The position numbers were made by a program, and so were the translations under genes. Under the pieces are notes generated by a model that worked only from the letters and a program-made list of their open reading frames with translations, was not told the origin of the DNA and made no database searches. From Plantago major (lineage: Eukaryota > Streptophyta > Magnoliopsida > Lamiales > Plantaginaceae), in assembly GCA_026545765.1 (NCBI GenBank), contig CM048839.1, forward strand, positions 55,288,677 through 55,352,676: a stretch of 64,000 bases of DNA, written 5' to 3'. Every line of letters begins with the position of its first letter. Position 1 is the first letter of the stretch. Positions 9,733 to 20,322 of the stretch are shown one piece after another.

Positions 9733-11682
9733 AGGATAATCGGGAGGAGGCGGTGGGTGAGGCCGAGAAGAGCTCTTGAACATCCGGGTCAAATCGTCCA
9801 TCCAAGCCATACTGAGCACATTCCTCAAGCACTTGCTCGTAGTCGCCTTGGTCGACTATTTCTGTTGGAGAGGAGTCATCATCTCGTTAACTTTCTCTTT
9901 GCGTGTAGAGGTTAGATCGCGATCCTGATCCCTGGGACACTGAGAAGCTACCAGAACTCATGGAAGGGCCTAAACTTCCCAATCCATACATTCGACCCTT
10001 GCTGTCCATTGGGTTGACCTCGAAGAAGATCTGGTCTTGCTCTTCAATTGTGACTCATGACGTCGATCATCCTCTCGTCCATCCTCCTCTCGACCTCACT
10101 CTGCAATTGTTGGTTGCATACAAAATGAGATGTAATTTTAGGAATCACTTTAATTAAAATATTCAAATACACATGTAATTAACCTTAAGAAAGAGCATTA
10201 CATAATCGTTCGGCCCTCACGTCGATCGGATGCCATTCTTGACTTACCCTTCTTGAAATGGTACGAGCACTCTTGGTCATCCTTTATTGGCCTAAAAACA
10301 TATGTGCAAACAAGTAGTTAGTTGATTGAAATGAAAGCTAAAAGCTTATGTATCATATTCCAAGTCATAACCAACATATTTACTAACCTCCATCACGTGA
10401 TCTGTAACAATAGCTCGCGACCCATAGTGATGTCTGGCAGTGCCCGTACCATCATGCGGCTCAGACAAACGATTTTGTATGTTCTTGTACGCTTGATCCT
10501 GGACGAAGGGATCATTCCAGTACGTCAACCACAGTGCCCACTCGTCATCCCCACCCAGTTGGTTGCTGCGTGTCTCCTTCATTTTGTAGACCATTTTCTG
10601 TAGATGTCGGACCCTAAAGTCTCGAAAACGGAGTACAACTGGGACACCAGCGCATTGGGAATGAAATAGTCCTTCTACAACAATTCCATTCAAAGTAAAA
10701 ATTACACAAGTATAAAGAAAGATAAAAATTTAAATATAACACTAAAATGAAACTGAAATGTAGTAGTCCTACATCAAAACAAGCTCAGTGGCTAACATAC
10801 CACTCAAATTGTCCTAAAATTGACTAACACAATGGTGACTAACATATCACCCAAGTTCAGTGGCTAACATACCACTCAAACGACACAACAAGTTCATAAA
10901 TGGTGACTAACACATCAAAACAAGCTTAGTGGCTAACATACCACTCAAATTGTCCTAAAATTGACTAACACAATGGTGACTAACATATCACCCAAGTTCA
11001 GTGGCTAACATACCACTCAAACGACACATCAAGTTCATAAATGGTGACTAACACATCAAAACAAGCTTAGCGGCTAACATACCACTCACAGATATAGTGG
11101 CTAACATACCACACACATTAACACAATGATTAAAAAAACAAATAAAGCATTAATTGTAACATTTAAGCTTACGCGCAGCTCGTCGAAGTACAAGTGCTTC
11201 ATCCGGTCCGGGACGTTTGACCACTTCTCACCTCCCTGTCCCGGCATCTCCCGCCTCCCCCTGAAGATTTTGCCTAGTTTGTCCGAGGCATCCGGAGGCC
11301 AAAACCTGTTATCAATGAGACAAACAAGAAACAAATATTCATTAGTAAAATCATGTAACATATATTTATCTTAAGTGTATGTTCTACAACTCCATAATAC
11401 TTACTTGTTCCTGCCATTGGGGAACAACACCAGTTTCCCCTGAAATGTAGCACCGTCCGTCAACGTCAAGTACGGACACCTGTCAGAGGGGTAGTCACCA
11501 GGAGCAAAAGCCGTGTAGGCCGATGGAGTCTCTGGTACCTGAGACTGGCTGCTGCTCCCCCCAATGTCGTATCCAACAAGAGGACTACCATGACTAGCTG
11601 CGGTACTACTAGAACCCGCTGGAATAGCACCCCTAAACCCGGGAGGAAGGTATGTCGACTTCCTTTGGCGCGACATCTGCAA
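9733..11682 (-). CDS. CACTA-encoded Transposase_24 (Ptta/En-Spm) type protein, several exons
   Basis: Minus-strand pieces in order: 11682-11405 (starts MSRQRKSTYLPPGFRG; Ser/Pro-rich N-terminus), about 11308-11173 (WPPDASDKLGKIFRGR, EKWSNVPDRMKHLYFDEL), about 10693-10393 (DEWALWLTYW, QNRLSEPHDGTGTARHHYGS) and smaller pieces down to about 9733. The NRLSEP...G..HYGS motif is the signature of pfam Transposase_24, the second protein of plant CACTA elements (TnpA-like role, binding subterminal repeats). The intron between the second and third pieces contains a 140-bp tandem repeat. Exon borders are approximate, and downstream parts show stops, so the gene is probably decayed at its 3' end. Confidence 0.7.
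10780..11110. repeat. 140-bp tandem repeat inside the CACTA element
   Basis: Units beginning CAAGCTTAGTGGCTAACATA recur at about 10783, 10920 and 11060, the third unit being partial. Within each unit the shorter motif GTGGCTAACATACCACTCA also repeats. Falls in a predicted intron of the Transposase_24 gene. Confidence 0.8.
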
Positions 11683-11792
11683 ATAAGAAATTGCAAGAAA
11701 AAATTAATGAGTTAGTAAAGAATACATGAATATACATTTGACAGATATTAAAGTAATAATAATCAGCAACTAATCATATATACACATAACAA

Positions 11793-12399
11793 CTAAGCAT
11801 ACAATACACACATACCCTCGTCCTCATTAGCCTTACAACTCATTAGCCGAGCCAACAAAGACAACTCGCTCAGCCTACATCCCTGATAAATCGGCTTCTT
11901 TGCTGATTCCAGCAAGTCAAAGAACACCTGATCCGCAGGATTCGGAGGCTCCTCCACATCCCCTCGATTCGGCTCCCTGGTGTCCATGAACTCTGGACCC
12001 GCAACATCATACACCATTTGCTCCATCCGTTCATGATCATAATTAGCATCAGATGTAGACGTGTTTTGAGTACTTCCGATCACATTTTTCTCCTTCCTTT
12101 TACGCTTTGAGAGATGCTCATAATCCATGAACGATGCTCGTGTCTCACCATGATAACACCATACCTCATACTGAGACACAAACCCCTTACGTTTCAAGTG
12201 CTCCACTACCGTTTCAGGAGGCAAAAATTGTTTATTCCTACATTTGTTCGCATTGCAAGGGCACTTCATCTTCCCCCCACTCAAACAAGTAGTTTGTGTA
12301 AGCGCAAAAGTGATGAAGGATTCAACCCTTCCACAAAACTAGGTAGATTCGCCATTCACTATGCGACGGTACATCCATGAACGATCGGGATTCATAATT
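11793..12399 (-). pseudogene. CACTA TnpD-like transposase, N-terminal remnant
   Basis: The minus strand starts MNPDRSWMYRRIVNGE and continues FCGRVESFITFALTQT, GKMKCPCNANKCRN, VVEHLKRKGFVSQYEVWCYHGE. This is the Transpos_assoc domain that heads plant CACTA transposases. There is one in-frame TAG after NGEST. The conserved catalytic Transposase_21 domain that should follow is missing; after an acidic linker and an ELSLLARLMSCKA segment the next gene (Transposase_24) starts. An internal deletion derivative. Confidence 0.8.
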
Positions 12400-13160
12400 A
12401 TATGATTAGCCTGACACGTCTACAATTATTAGATTTATAACATGCATTTTACGTTAATATAATCACCAAATAGTCTCAAAACACTTAATTAAATCTTCAT
12501 AATCTAGTGTATATATATAATTTATCGAATCAAAATTACTACGTACTTAATTACAAACATCCTAACATTATAATAATTAGCAATACAAATTCACAATCAA
12601 TATATCAATTGCACAAAGTTAACTAGCTAGTATACTATATCTCCCATAAACATACAATTGATCTAATTAGTCGAAATTATCAAAATTCCCAAATTTGTCA
12701 ACAAGTAAGGGTTCCAAAACACTAAACTAAATCTTTCTAATCCTACTACATATACAAAAATATCAAATTAACAACCCTACATACTTCCAAACATTCTAAC
12801 ATTATACTAAAAATTCAAATTCACAATCAATACATCAATTGAACATCTCAAAGTTAACACACTACGTAATATAAGCTAAACTAACTACTACATACTTACA
12901 ATAAACGTTCAATTGCTCAAATTAGTCAAAATTAACAAAATTCCCAAATTTGACAAAGTTAAGGTTTTAGCCAAAATACCTTCGATTTAGCTGGTGAAAA
13001 GATGAAATTGGTTGACCACACGAGCTCCTTGTCCCACGAGCTTCGAGAAGACTCCAAAATTGGCCGAAACGGTCGAGATTTGGTCGAAAAATTGGAAATG
13101 GCGAAGGAAGAAGGAAGAAGGAAGAAAAAAGGGGAAGAAAGGGCTACTGCCCGATGGTAT
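12400..13160. other. AT-rich CACTA interior, no gene
   Basis: Upstream non-coding part of the CACTA element, with loosely repeated AT-rich blocks (for example CACAATCAATA...TCAATTG twice, near 12590 and 12820). The short open frames at 13002-13245 lie at the edge of the terminal repeats and look like chance frames. Confidence 0.6.
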
Positions 13161-15062
13161 CAAGGTTTTAGCGACGGATCGCTATCCGTTGCTAAAGCTA
13201 ACTAGCGACGGAACGCGATCCGTCGCTAATTTAGCGACGGATTGAGCGAATTCGCTCAATCCGTCTCCATTCTGTCGCTAAAATTAGCGATTTGTCGCTA
13301 AATAGCGACGGATTCTATCCGTCGCTAATGGCCGTCGCTAAACGGCGGATTTCTTGTAGTGCAAGGGCAAGTATGTGGTAGACCCATGGAATACATATGT
13401 GGTGAACACCCGTTGATACGTTGTAGCTATTAGTAGCCCCATATCTGGGAGTGTAAACCAATACGGTTGGGTGCATGGTCCTGCAAACCAGCTGAGTGCA
13501 TTTGATATTTTCGCGACCCGTCTTTCCCCCATCTTCGCGATGTATAGATGTCTGTTGTTGATCAGCTCATGAAGAAGTTCATGTCTGACGTGTATCCACT
13601 CTGTTTGGTCATTGTATAGGAGTTGTGCCATACATCTGTATCCACGGTTCCCATCGGCCTGGACGTCACTCCAACCTTGAATGTATCGCAGACCTTGTGG
13701 TGGCATCTGACTTTCATATCTGAATGATCTACAAGTACTTGAATACGTACATATATGTTGTGAGTGTTGGGAGTCCTTTTACTGTGGTTCGCGGGTTGAT
13801 CTTCCGAACTGGACGGGATCCTGCTCCCAGTTGCCCTAGGCTGTCTACCAGCTTTCTTCTTGTGTCTGGTTGGTGGCTCCTCCAGGTATGTGTATGATGC
13901 GTTTCCATCCGATTCGAAGTATGATCTGAGTTCCTCCTCCGTGGCAGACTCCCTACGGTCCCTGTACCAGTCATCAAACTGGTCTCGTACTGTATGTTGC
14001 CTAGTCTGGTATGGTTCCCCCATATGAAGAGTACTCCAGAACTCGCTGATATCTCTAATAGGATGGACGCTCCTCCCGGTCACACTCTTTTGTTGCAATT
14101 CACATGCGCATGGTAGTCCCCAACCGGTACGCAATGCGTGATCGCATTCACTGGGATCAACGTTGGATCTTTCATGGAGTATTTTTTTAATAGCAAGATG
14201 TGAAACCACACATCCTAGCCTGCGTAAGATTCCACGGGTCGTGACATGAGGATGCTTCATCGACAATTTCTCAAACTCAGAGCGGATTGCATCATAATGC
14301 ATTTCAAGTAGGTGATGCATCTTAGGGAATTTTCTGTGAAACTTTGAGTTTGCAGTTCCCAACCAATACTTGTACCTGGAGTGCGCACTTTCGACTCTGG
14401 AACCAATTTACATTGTTGAATGTCAGTTTGGGCACAACTCTAATTACAGGATAGTAGTGCATTACGAAATAAATTGAATTACGAAATTGAATTACATGTT
14501 CGTCGTGTCAGCTCCAAAGTGCAGGATGTCTTTCGTCCACACGTGTACAAATCGGTCGTGGTATGGGTCCAACCAATATCTCTTTGCGTACGCCATGAAC
14601 CTAGGTTGACATCTCCATGCCTCTGCCATTTCTGCAACAGCCTGCTCATATAGTTCCGGAGTATTTGCGTTCACGATCTTTTGCCATCTTAGCTTCACTG
14701 AACGTTCATACTTTTTGGTACCCCCCATCATGGCACTTACATATTTCTGCACATCCTTAGATATATGCCTCCGACACAGTAGGTGTGCTACTTCTGAAAA
14801 TACCTCCTTTATGGCACGCATTGCAGCTAACTCTCTATCCGTAACAAATACCCCCGGTAAAGCACCACATTCTGTAAACAACGCCTGCAATCGTGTAAGC
14901 CCCCACACATAACTTAACGTCTTCTCCTCCGAGACGAAAATGAAAGCTATGTGGTAGTTTTGCCTAGTGGGTAAAATGCAATTCACTTCCACCAATGGCA
15001 TGTCGTACAAATTTGTATTGTACGTAGCATCCATGAGGACAACTTGAGGGAACAAACGGAGC

Positions 15063-15958
15063 CAGGGGCGGCCCCACATAGGCGCAAGGGGCATCAATCG
15101 CAGCCCCTCAATTTTGGACATGAAATGTCTATTATACCCCTTTTAACAATTTAAAGATATAGAGATACAATTTAACATGAATAATTATATATAAAACTAA
15201 TGTAGCCCAACTGGCCATTAGTCTTGCACAAAGGTCTGCCTTGTCAAGTGATTGTGGGTTCGATACCCAACGTTGTCACATTTTCGGCATTTTATGTTTC
15301 TTTATTTTTTTTGTTCTATGTACATTCATTTACTTAATTTTAATCATTTAAATCTTAACAAAATTATTTGGTATCTAATTCCTCCATTTTATGAACATAT
15401 AATTTTGTTTCCTTTTCTAACATGGATTTCTTTTACCATCAACTAATTATTAGTTATCATGTTCGTTTTCCTTTTTGTATAAATAAAAATACATTAATAT
15501 ATTTAATAATTATGTTAGTTTCTAAAGTGGATGTGAATATGTGATGCACTCTTTTAGTTATAGAGAATAATATTCCATGTACGGGTGTATTCTCGCTCCA
15601 GCTTCATATACCATATTCGCATTATTTTTCAAAAAGATAGATAAAAAGTAGTAGTAATAAATTTCAAAAAACTTTGGTGATTATTAGATTTTTTTTGTGA
15701 ATAATGAATAAGTAATGAATATTTATATTAGTTGGGTGGAATACATTTAAGTTATCCCTTATAAGTATTATTGATGAACGAATGATATATGGACTTAAAA
15801 TAGACATTTTGTTAAGCCTAGATTAGAAAATTATAGTCTAAACCTTGTTCTTTACCATGTAATTTTGAAAATGTAATTCTCATTAATAATGAAAATTTTA
15901 GTTAAATTTATTTAAAAGAATTCGCTACCACTGACATATATTTCTGCGTTCGCCCCTG
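15063..15958. mobile_element. hAT-type non-autonomous transposon
   Basis: An 896-bp element starts CAGGGGCG and ends CGCCCCTG, flanked by a perfect 8-bp target duplication AACGGAGC at 15055-15062 and 15959-15966. The 8-bp duplication and CAGGGGCG termini are typical of plant hAT elements. The interior is AT-rich with no transposase. It splits the MULE transposase just before its catalytic core; excision would restore the flanking frame. Confidence 0.93.
15197..15290 (+). other. tRNA-like / SINE-head-like segment inside the hAT element
   Basis: TAGCCCAACTGG (15203-15214) fits the pol III A box and GGTTCGATACC (15257-15267) fits the B box, spaced about as in tRNA genes. No acceptor-stem pairing was found, so this is not a working tRNA gene. 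It may be the head of a SINE captured in or inserted into the hAT element, followed by a T-rich tail. Call based only on the two boxes. Confidence 0.4.
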
Positions 15959-16659
15959 AACGGAGCAATGACTTCGTATTAGGATGAGCTAAGAAAAATC
16001 CAGCCAATATGTCAGTTCCTGGCTGTTTGACCACAGAATATATATGTAGCTATGTCGTTGTAACAAATGGATAAAATATTCCATCGGCTCCATCTCGCCC
16101 ATCTCCATCCGTTGATCTTTCTGGTCAGCATTGTATACGTGTCATAACGTACTGCAGTTGTGCACAAATTCTTTTTGGAGTTGAACAAGCGTTGCTATAG
16201 GAGTCATTCCAGGACGCAACATTTACACTACTGTCACGCGCTCTTCATCAGTGAACTTCGATGCGGACGTGTGCCAATGGGGGTATTTCCCGAGTACGTG
16301 ATTGTGTCTTTGGTGACCGTCTTTCACAACAACTCTCCACTCGCCCGGTAACCTCTCATGCAGCTTGACCTGAAATGGGCAAGAATGCTTTTTACTCCCG
16401 GTTGAATTTCTGGATTTTGCCTTGGGGTCTGTTGGAATCGTGACCCTATGGGCACCAGCACACACACAACCCATGTACACGTTCTTTGGTCTGGAATGCG
16501 TGATCGTGAAAAACATATTATTTTCTCGACCAATAACACGAACCCAGGCTTCTGCATCTGCACGAGTATTGAAAATCTCTCTGGTTATGAACAAGTCCGT
16601 GCAGTCTGGGAATTCATCAGACGCTGTGGACGAATCACTTAAGTAACTCATATTATACG

Positions 16660-16866
16660 TATGGGAATGAAAGTGTTTGGGATTGGAAGTGTTCGGGAAT
16701 AAAAGTGTTTGAAGTGTTGGAAGTGTTGTGGATTTTAAGTGTTCAGGAATGGAATTGTTTTAAGTGTTGGGAGTGTTGTGGATTTTAAATGTTCGGGAAT
16801 GGAAGTGTTTGAAGTGTTTCGGGAATGGAAGTGTTTGAAGTGTGGAAAGGATTTGAAGTGTGGTGT
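16660..16866. repeat. GTGTT-based minisatellite before the MULE transposase start
   Basis: Degenerate repeats of GGAAGTGTTTGAAGTGTT and GTTCGGGAATGGAAGTG lie directly upstream (minus-strand view) of the ATG at 16651, in the region shared by the two divergent MULE genes. No gene in it. A further promoter-like TATAAATAGG occurs at about 17086-17096 on the plus strand, ahead of the PMD gene. Confidence 0.7.
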
Positions 16867-17376
16867 AATGCCCCCATCTCCCTATCATTATATAGAAGTG
16901 TTCGGGTCGAAGTTCGGGTAGAAGACTAGTTAGGGCCGGGATCGGGGCCCGGTGAAGGGCGGACCATGTCGATTGACCGGTAGTCAATGTCTGATTGACG
17001 ATCAAGCATATCAGTTGACTAGATTAGTACAATTGACCAGGTCCCCTTTTCTAACCGGTCAAACCCGATTTTCAGTTTACGAATTCTATAAATAGGAGGG
17101 TTTGGGACTCATTTTCATACCACCAACTTCAGTTTCCTACTCTAATCAACTTCATCTTCACAGAACCAACTTCATTTTCATACTTCAATATTATTAGCAA
17201 TCCTCTCGGTGTTTAGCAACCATGTGAAGGTAGTTTATACGAAAACATTAATAAACCATTGTATATTTGATTTCTCACAGACTTCAATATTATTAGAACT
17301 TCGTTGTATTCGTGATTTCTAACATTGATACTATTCTCAATTTCCTATAGAAATTAACTAAGGGCGGTGGATCCAA

Positions 17377-19597
17377 AGATGGTGGTGCCGAAGATAAAAA
17401 GGGGTAAAAGGAACGTAATGGATATTCCAAAGTACCAGTTGATCAGTATTCTGGACGCCTGCATGACATCGGTGGAAGGGTTAGAGGTCCCATACCTGCT
17501 TCAACCAGAGCAAGAAGGCATAAAATGATATACCATTCAGAAAGTTCGGCAAGTTCTGAAGAAACACCGTCGGCGAGACAAGACTCATACCAGACACCTG
17601 GCTTTATCGACACAGAGTCAAATTTAAGAATTGAAAGTGAAATACCTTTTGATGAAGACTTAGCATGAGTCATGCGTTCGAGCGAGGCGGTGCCATTTGA
17701 ACATAACATTTATGGTTCTTCCGCCAGGTGGCCATAGTAGAAGCGGAGACGTGGGATGAGCTTTCCATTTCAGTAATGAGGAAGAGCCTAATGATGAGGG
17801 TGGAAGCGAAAACCGTGGACAGGCAGAGCCTAATTATGCTACTAATGAGGCGTGGAGAGAGCTAACAACCGGTATTGATGGAGGCCCTGCAAATCCGGAG
17901 TTACTCACAGGATTTCTAGGCCACATCGCTCACTCCATATGGATAGGAAATGTAAGTCACTTCAATGTTTACTATTGTCAAGTCATGTTCTTTGAAATCC
18001 GACGATTCTTATTTACTATATTTTAATCCGCAGGACCGTGAGGTTCTAGAGGGATTTCACAAACCCCGGTCTTTAATCAGTTTTAAAGATTATTTAAACG
18101 ATGATGTCAACCATATTTTCAACAACACCCATCTCTCACGCTTGCCGTACTGTATGCACCCGAAGATCAACATGCCTTTGATTAGTGCATTTGTTGAACG
18201 GTGGCATCCTGAAACTAATACCTTTCACATGCCATTGGTGAGATGACAATAACCTTGCATGATGTCCACTATTTGCTCGGAGTTCCTGTTCATGGTCGTG
18301 TTGTCAAGACGACAATGCAACCAGATGCACTTAAGGTGGCATTAGCAATTCATATGCAAATGACTGAAGCAGCGGTGAAATCCAACTTCAAAAGTGCTGG
18401 TTTCAAGCGTAGCACCATCGAGGCAACTTTAAAAGCACGAGTTCTTCCACCGATATCACATGCTATCATGTACTTGTTGTGGTTGTTAGGCACTTCTCTA
18501 TTTGTCGACAATAGTGGACATCGAGTTTCTGTCAGGTTTCTACAGTTCATACTTACCCTGAATGAGGTTAACACATACGCATGGAGAGCTGCTGCACTTG
18601 CCAATCAGTATAGACAATTGGGAGTTGCAACCCGTATCAACTGCAAACAGATAGATGGATGTCTTTCACTTCTGCAGGTTTGCCCGCTCTATATTATATA
18701 TACATTTTTACATAACTTTAAAATGATCATTTTCTATCAAGTATTTATACTATTTCAGGCGTGGATATACTCGTATTTTTCTCGTTTTCAATCATGGAAC
18801 TTGGGAACCACCGATAAGGATGAGACTGCTATGCATCTTATGTACAAAAGTGCACTAGACAATGTTGCACCGAATGAAGTATGTCATTCAATATAACACG
18901 CTTGTCTTCATTACGTTTGAGTCTTTTTTTTTAATTATATACTTATGTTACTTGCCTCTCGTGTAATAGGTGAGTTGGACACCTTTTGGACTCGTGGCGG
19001 AGGAAGCAGTCCCTATTTCTCAATATAGGGGAATTATTCATTGTCTAAAGGTTACGGAGGCTTACATGCCAGACCGCGTTATGCGGCAGTTCGGATACCC
19101 CCCAGTACATTCCTACAGAACCAATAAAACCAGTGCATGTACAAAGGCCACCACAACCCTCACTCTATCGTTGTTCTCATGCTGTTCGAGACTCATTCGA
19201 GGGCTTTCACACCTATCGATGTAATTTTCATCAACAAACAATTCTAGTGAAATTTGGACATGAAACAATTCCGACGTACCCGGACTAGTTTCGACAATGT
19301 ACGCATATGCAAGTGACCCGCCAAGAATCATTTACTCCAAGGCAACAATTTCAACCAGCCGATATGGATCCTAGCGTGGTATTTTCCTAGACATTCAATA
19401 TATATATACATACACGACGTTTGTTCGAAATCTCAAAATCCTTATTTGTGTGTGTTTTTACTTTGTAGAGGCTACGATTGATCGCTGTTATGATGGGACG
19501 CATCACTCAACCAAACAGACATTATATGGAGGTGAATGACATATTCGTGGTTGTTGATGAAGTTTGTGAACACTTCCAAGATTTAATTCCAAATTAA
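17377..19597 (+). pseudogene. Plant mobile domain (PMD) gene carried by the MULE
   Basis: Encodes the PMD found in MAIN/MAIL1 proteins and in many plant transposons (family knowledge). Recognisable exons: 17830-17949 (AWRELTTGIDGGP...GFLGHIAHSIW), about 18034-18675 (DREVLEGFHKPRSL, LISAFVERWHPETNTFHMP, MTITLHDVHYLLGVPVHG), about 18759-18879 (AWIYSYFSRFQSW), about 18970-19130 (MPDRVMRQFGYPP) and a last exon to 19597 (TQPNRHYMEVND). Introns have GT-AG borders. The serine/acid-rich 5' part (17377-17830) is broken by stops, and there is a frame change between 18040 and 18243 (TGA after FHMPLVR). Probably not functional. Divergent from the transposase. Confidence 0.8.
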
Positions 19598-19724
19598 GTA
19601 CCCAGATTTATTATGTTAAGCATGTAATATTTTCTGATTTAAGTTCGTATCCGTGTTAAAATTGTAACGTTTTATTGGTAAGCATTTAATTTAATATATG
19701 TAGTTATTTGTGTGCTGATTAATT

Positions 19725-19861
19725 TCTCGAATTTCCGTTAAATAGATTATTTAACTTTTACTTTTCATTTTGAATAAATAAATGACAAAAGTAAATTAAA
19801 GTTTTCAATTTGCAAAATTATAAGTAACTTTTCGATTTGCAAACACAAAAAAAAATTACAA

Positions 19862-19910
<49 letters not shown>

Positions 19911-19935
19911 CAATTTTTAAATTAAAAAAATTGAA
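19725..19935 (-). repeat. Right inverted repeat of the MULE
   Basis: Reverse counterpart of 8655-8870: CATTTTGAATAAATAAATG, AAAGTTTTCAATTTGCAAAAT and a longer (TA)n run at about 19865-19909. Lies just downstream of the PMD stop codon. Confidence 0.7.
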
Positions 19936-19947
19936 AATGTAAATCGA

Positions 19948-19977
19948 GATATGGCCGGTTTTAAAACCGGCCATATC
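19948..19977. repeat. Perfect 30-bp palindrome
   Basis: GATATGGCCGGTTTT is followed directly by its exact reverse complement, with no spacer. It lies just outside the right inverted repeat of the MULE and has no counterpart at the left end. Could extrude as a cruciform. The remaining sequence to 20322 is AT-rich and shows no gene. Confidence 0.9.
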
Positions 19978-20322
19978 ATGATTTTCAGTTTTTTCTTTCT
20001 TTTTCTTTTTTGGTTTTTTTAATTACTTCTATAGTTTTTAAAAAAATTGTATAAACGAAATATTTTTCGAAAAAAAATTATTTAATTTTTCCGATTTATG
20101 TTTAGTGTTGTTATTTTGTGTTCGATCGTGCATGTTAATGTTTTTGTGTTTGCATAAACGAGTTATTTCGATTTTTCATTAAGTTTATAAGATTTTTTTT
20201 GAGTTAGGGGCATTTTGGTCAAGTTACAAATATTTTGTGTTGCGTTTAGCGACGCCCGACTAAAGCAGTCTTTCGTTTTGAAATTACAATGGCGATAAGT
20301 GAATCCGTGCCTACCTAGTTAA

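Larger units (their letters stand above)
9183..13361 (-). mobile_element. CACTA (En/Spm) transposon, deletion derivative
   Basis: A 4179-bp element starts CACTACAAAAAA and ends TTCTTGTAGTG, with perfect 3-bp target duplications CAA at 9180-9182 and 13362-13364. Both ends carry dense subterminal copies of TAGCGACGGAT in both orientations (9205-9535 and 13165-13345), the binding sites expected for a TnpA-like protein. It retains a Transposase_24 type gene and only the N-terminal piece of the large TnpD-like transposase; the catalytic domain is absent, so it is non-autonomous. It is inserted in the OTU part of the MULE transposase. Confidence 0.93.
8970..16651 (-). pseudogene. MULE transposase with C-terminal OTU-like domain, interrupted
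   Basis: MuDR-type transposase. Order on the minus strand: a FAR1/MULE N-terminal zinc-binding region (16651-16223, with HSCPFQVKLHE and HNH-type residues); a middle region (16222-15967) with frame damage; the DDE catalytic core (15054-14492, with MDATYNTNL and VFVTDRELAAMRAI); a small intron at about 14496-14404; VESAHSRYKYWLG and a SWIM-like C.C region (14400-13900); then an OTU-like cysteine-protease domain (about 13706-13365 and 9179-8970). In the OTU motif DGNCGYR the nucleophile Cys reads Arg (CGT, 13650 region), while the VGFVNGGHY histidine motif is kept beyond the CACTA. The gene is split by a hAT element (15063-15958) and a CACTA element (9183-13361). OTU-fused MULE transposases are known in plants. 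Confidence 0.85.
8655..19935. mobile_element. Mutator-like element (MULE) with transposase and PMD gene
   Basis: An approximately 11.3 kb composite is bounded by inverted AT-rich repeats (8655-8870 and 19725-19935). It contains a minus-strand MuDR-type transposase gene (8970-16651) and a plus-strand plant-mobile-domain gene (17377-19597), which diverge from a shared 0.7 kb region. Without the nested CACTA (4179 bp) and hAT (896 bp) the element was about 6.2 kb. Outer termini and the expected 9-bp target duplication could not be fixed, so the true ends may lie slightly further out. Both genes are degraded, so this copy is not expected to move. Confidence 0.7.

Noticed and set aside
10780-11110. 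CRISPR-like array
   Set aside because: The repeats are long direct tandem units without unique spacers, inside a plant CACTA element.
13002-13245. Overlapping plus-strand open frames at 13002-13245
   Set aside because: They read into the CACTA terminal repeats and have no domain.
15197-15290. A tRNA gene
   Set aside because: A and B boxes fit, but the acceptor stem does not pair and no anticodon arm was found.
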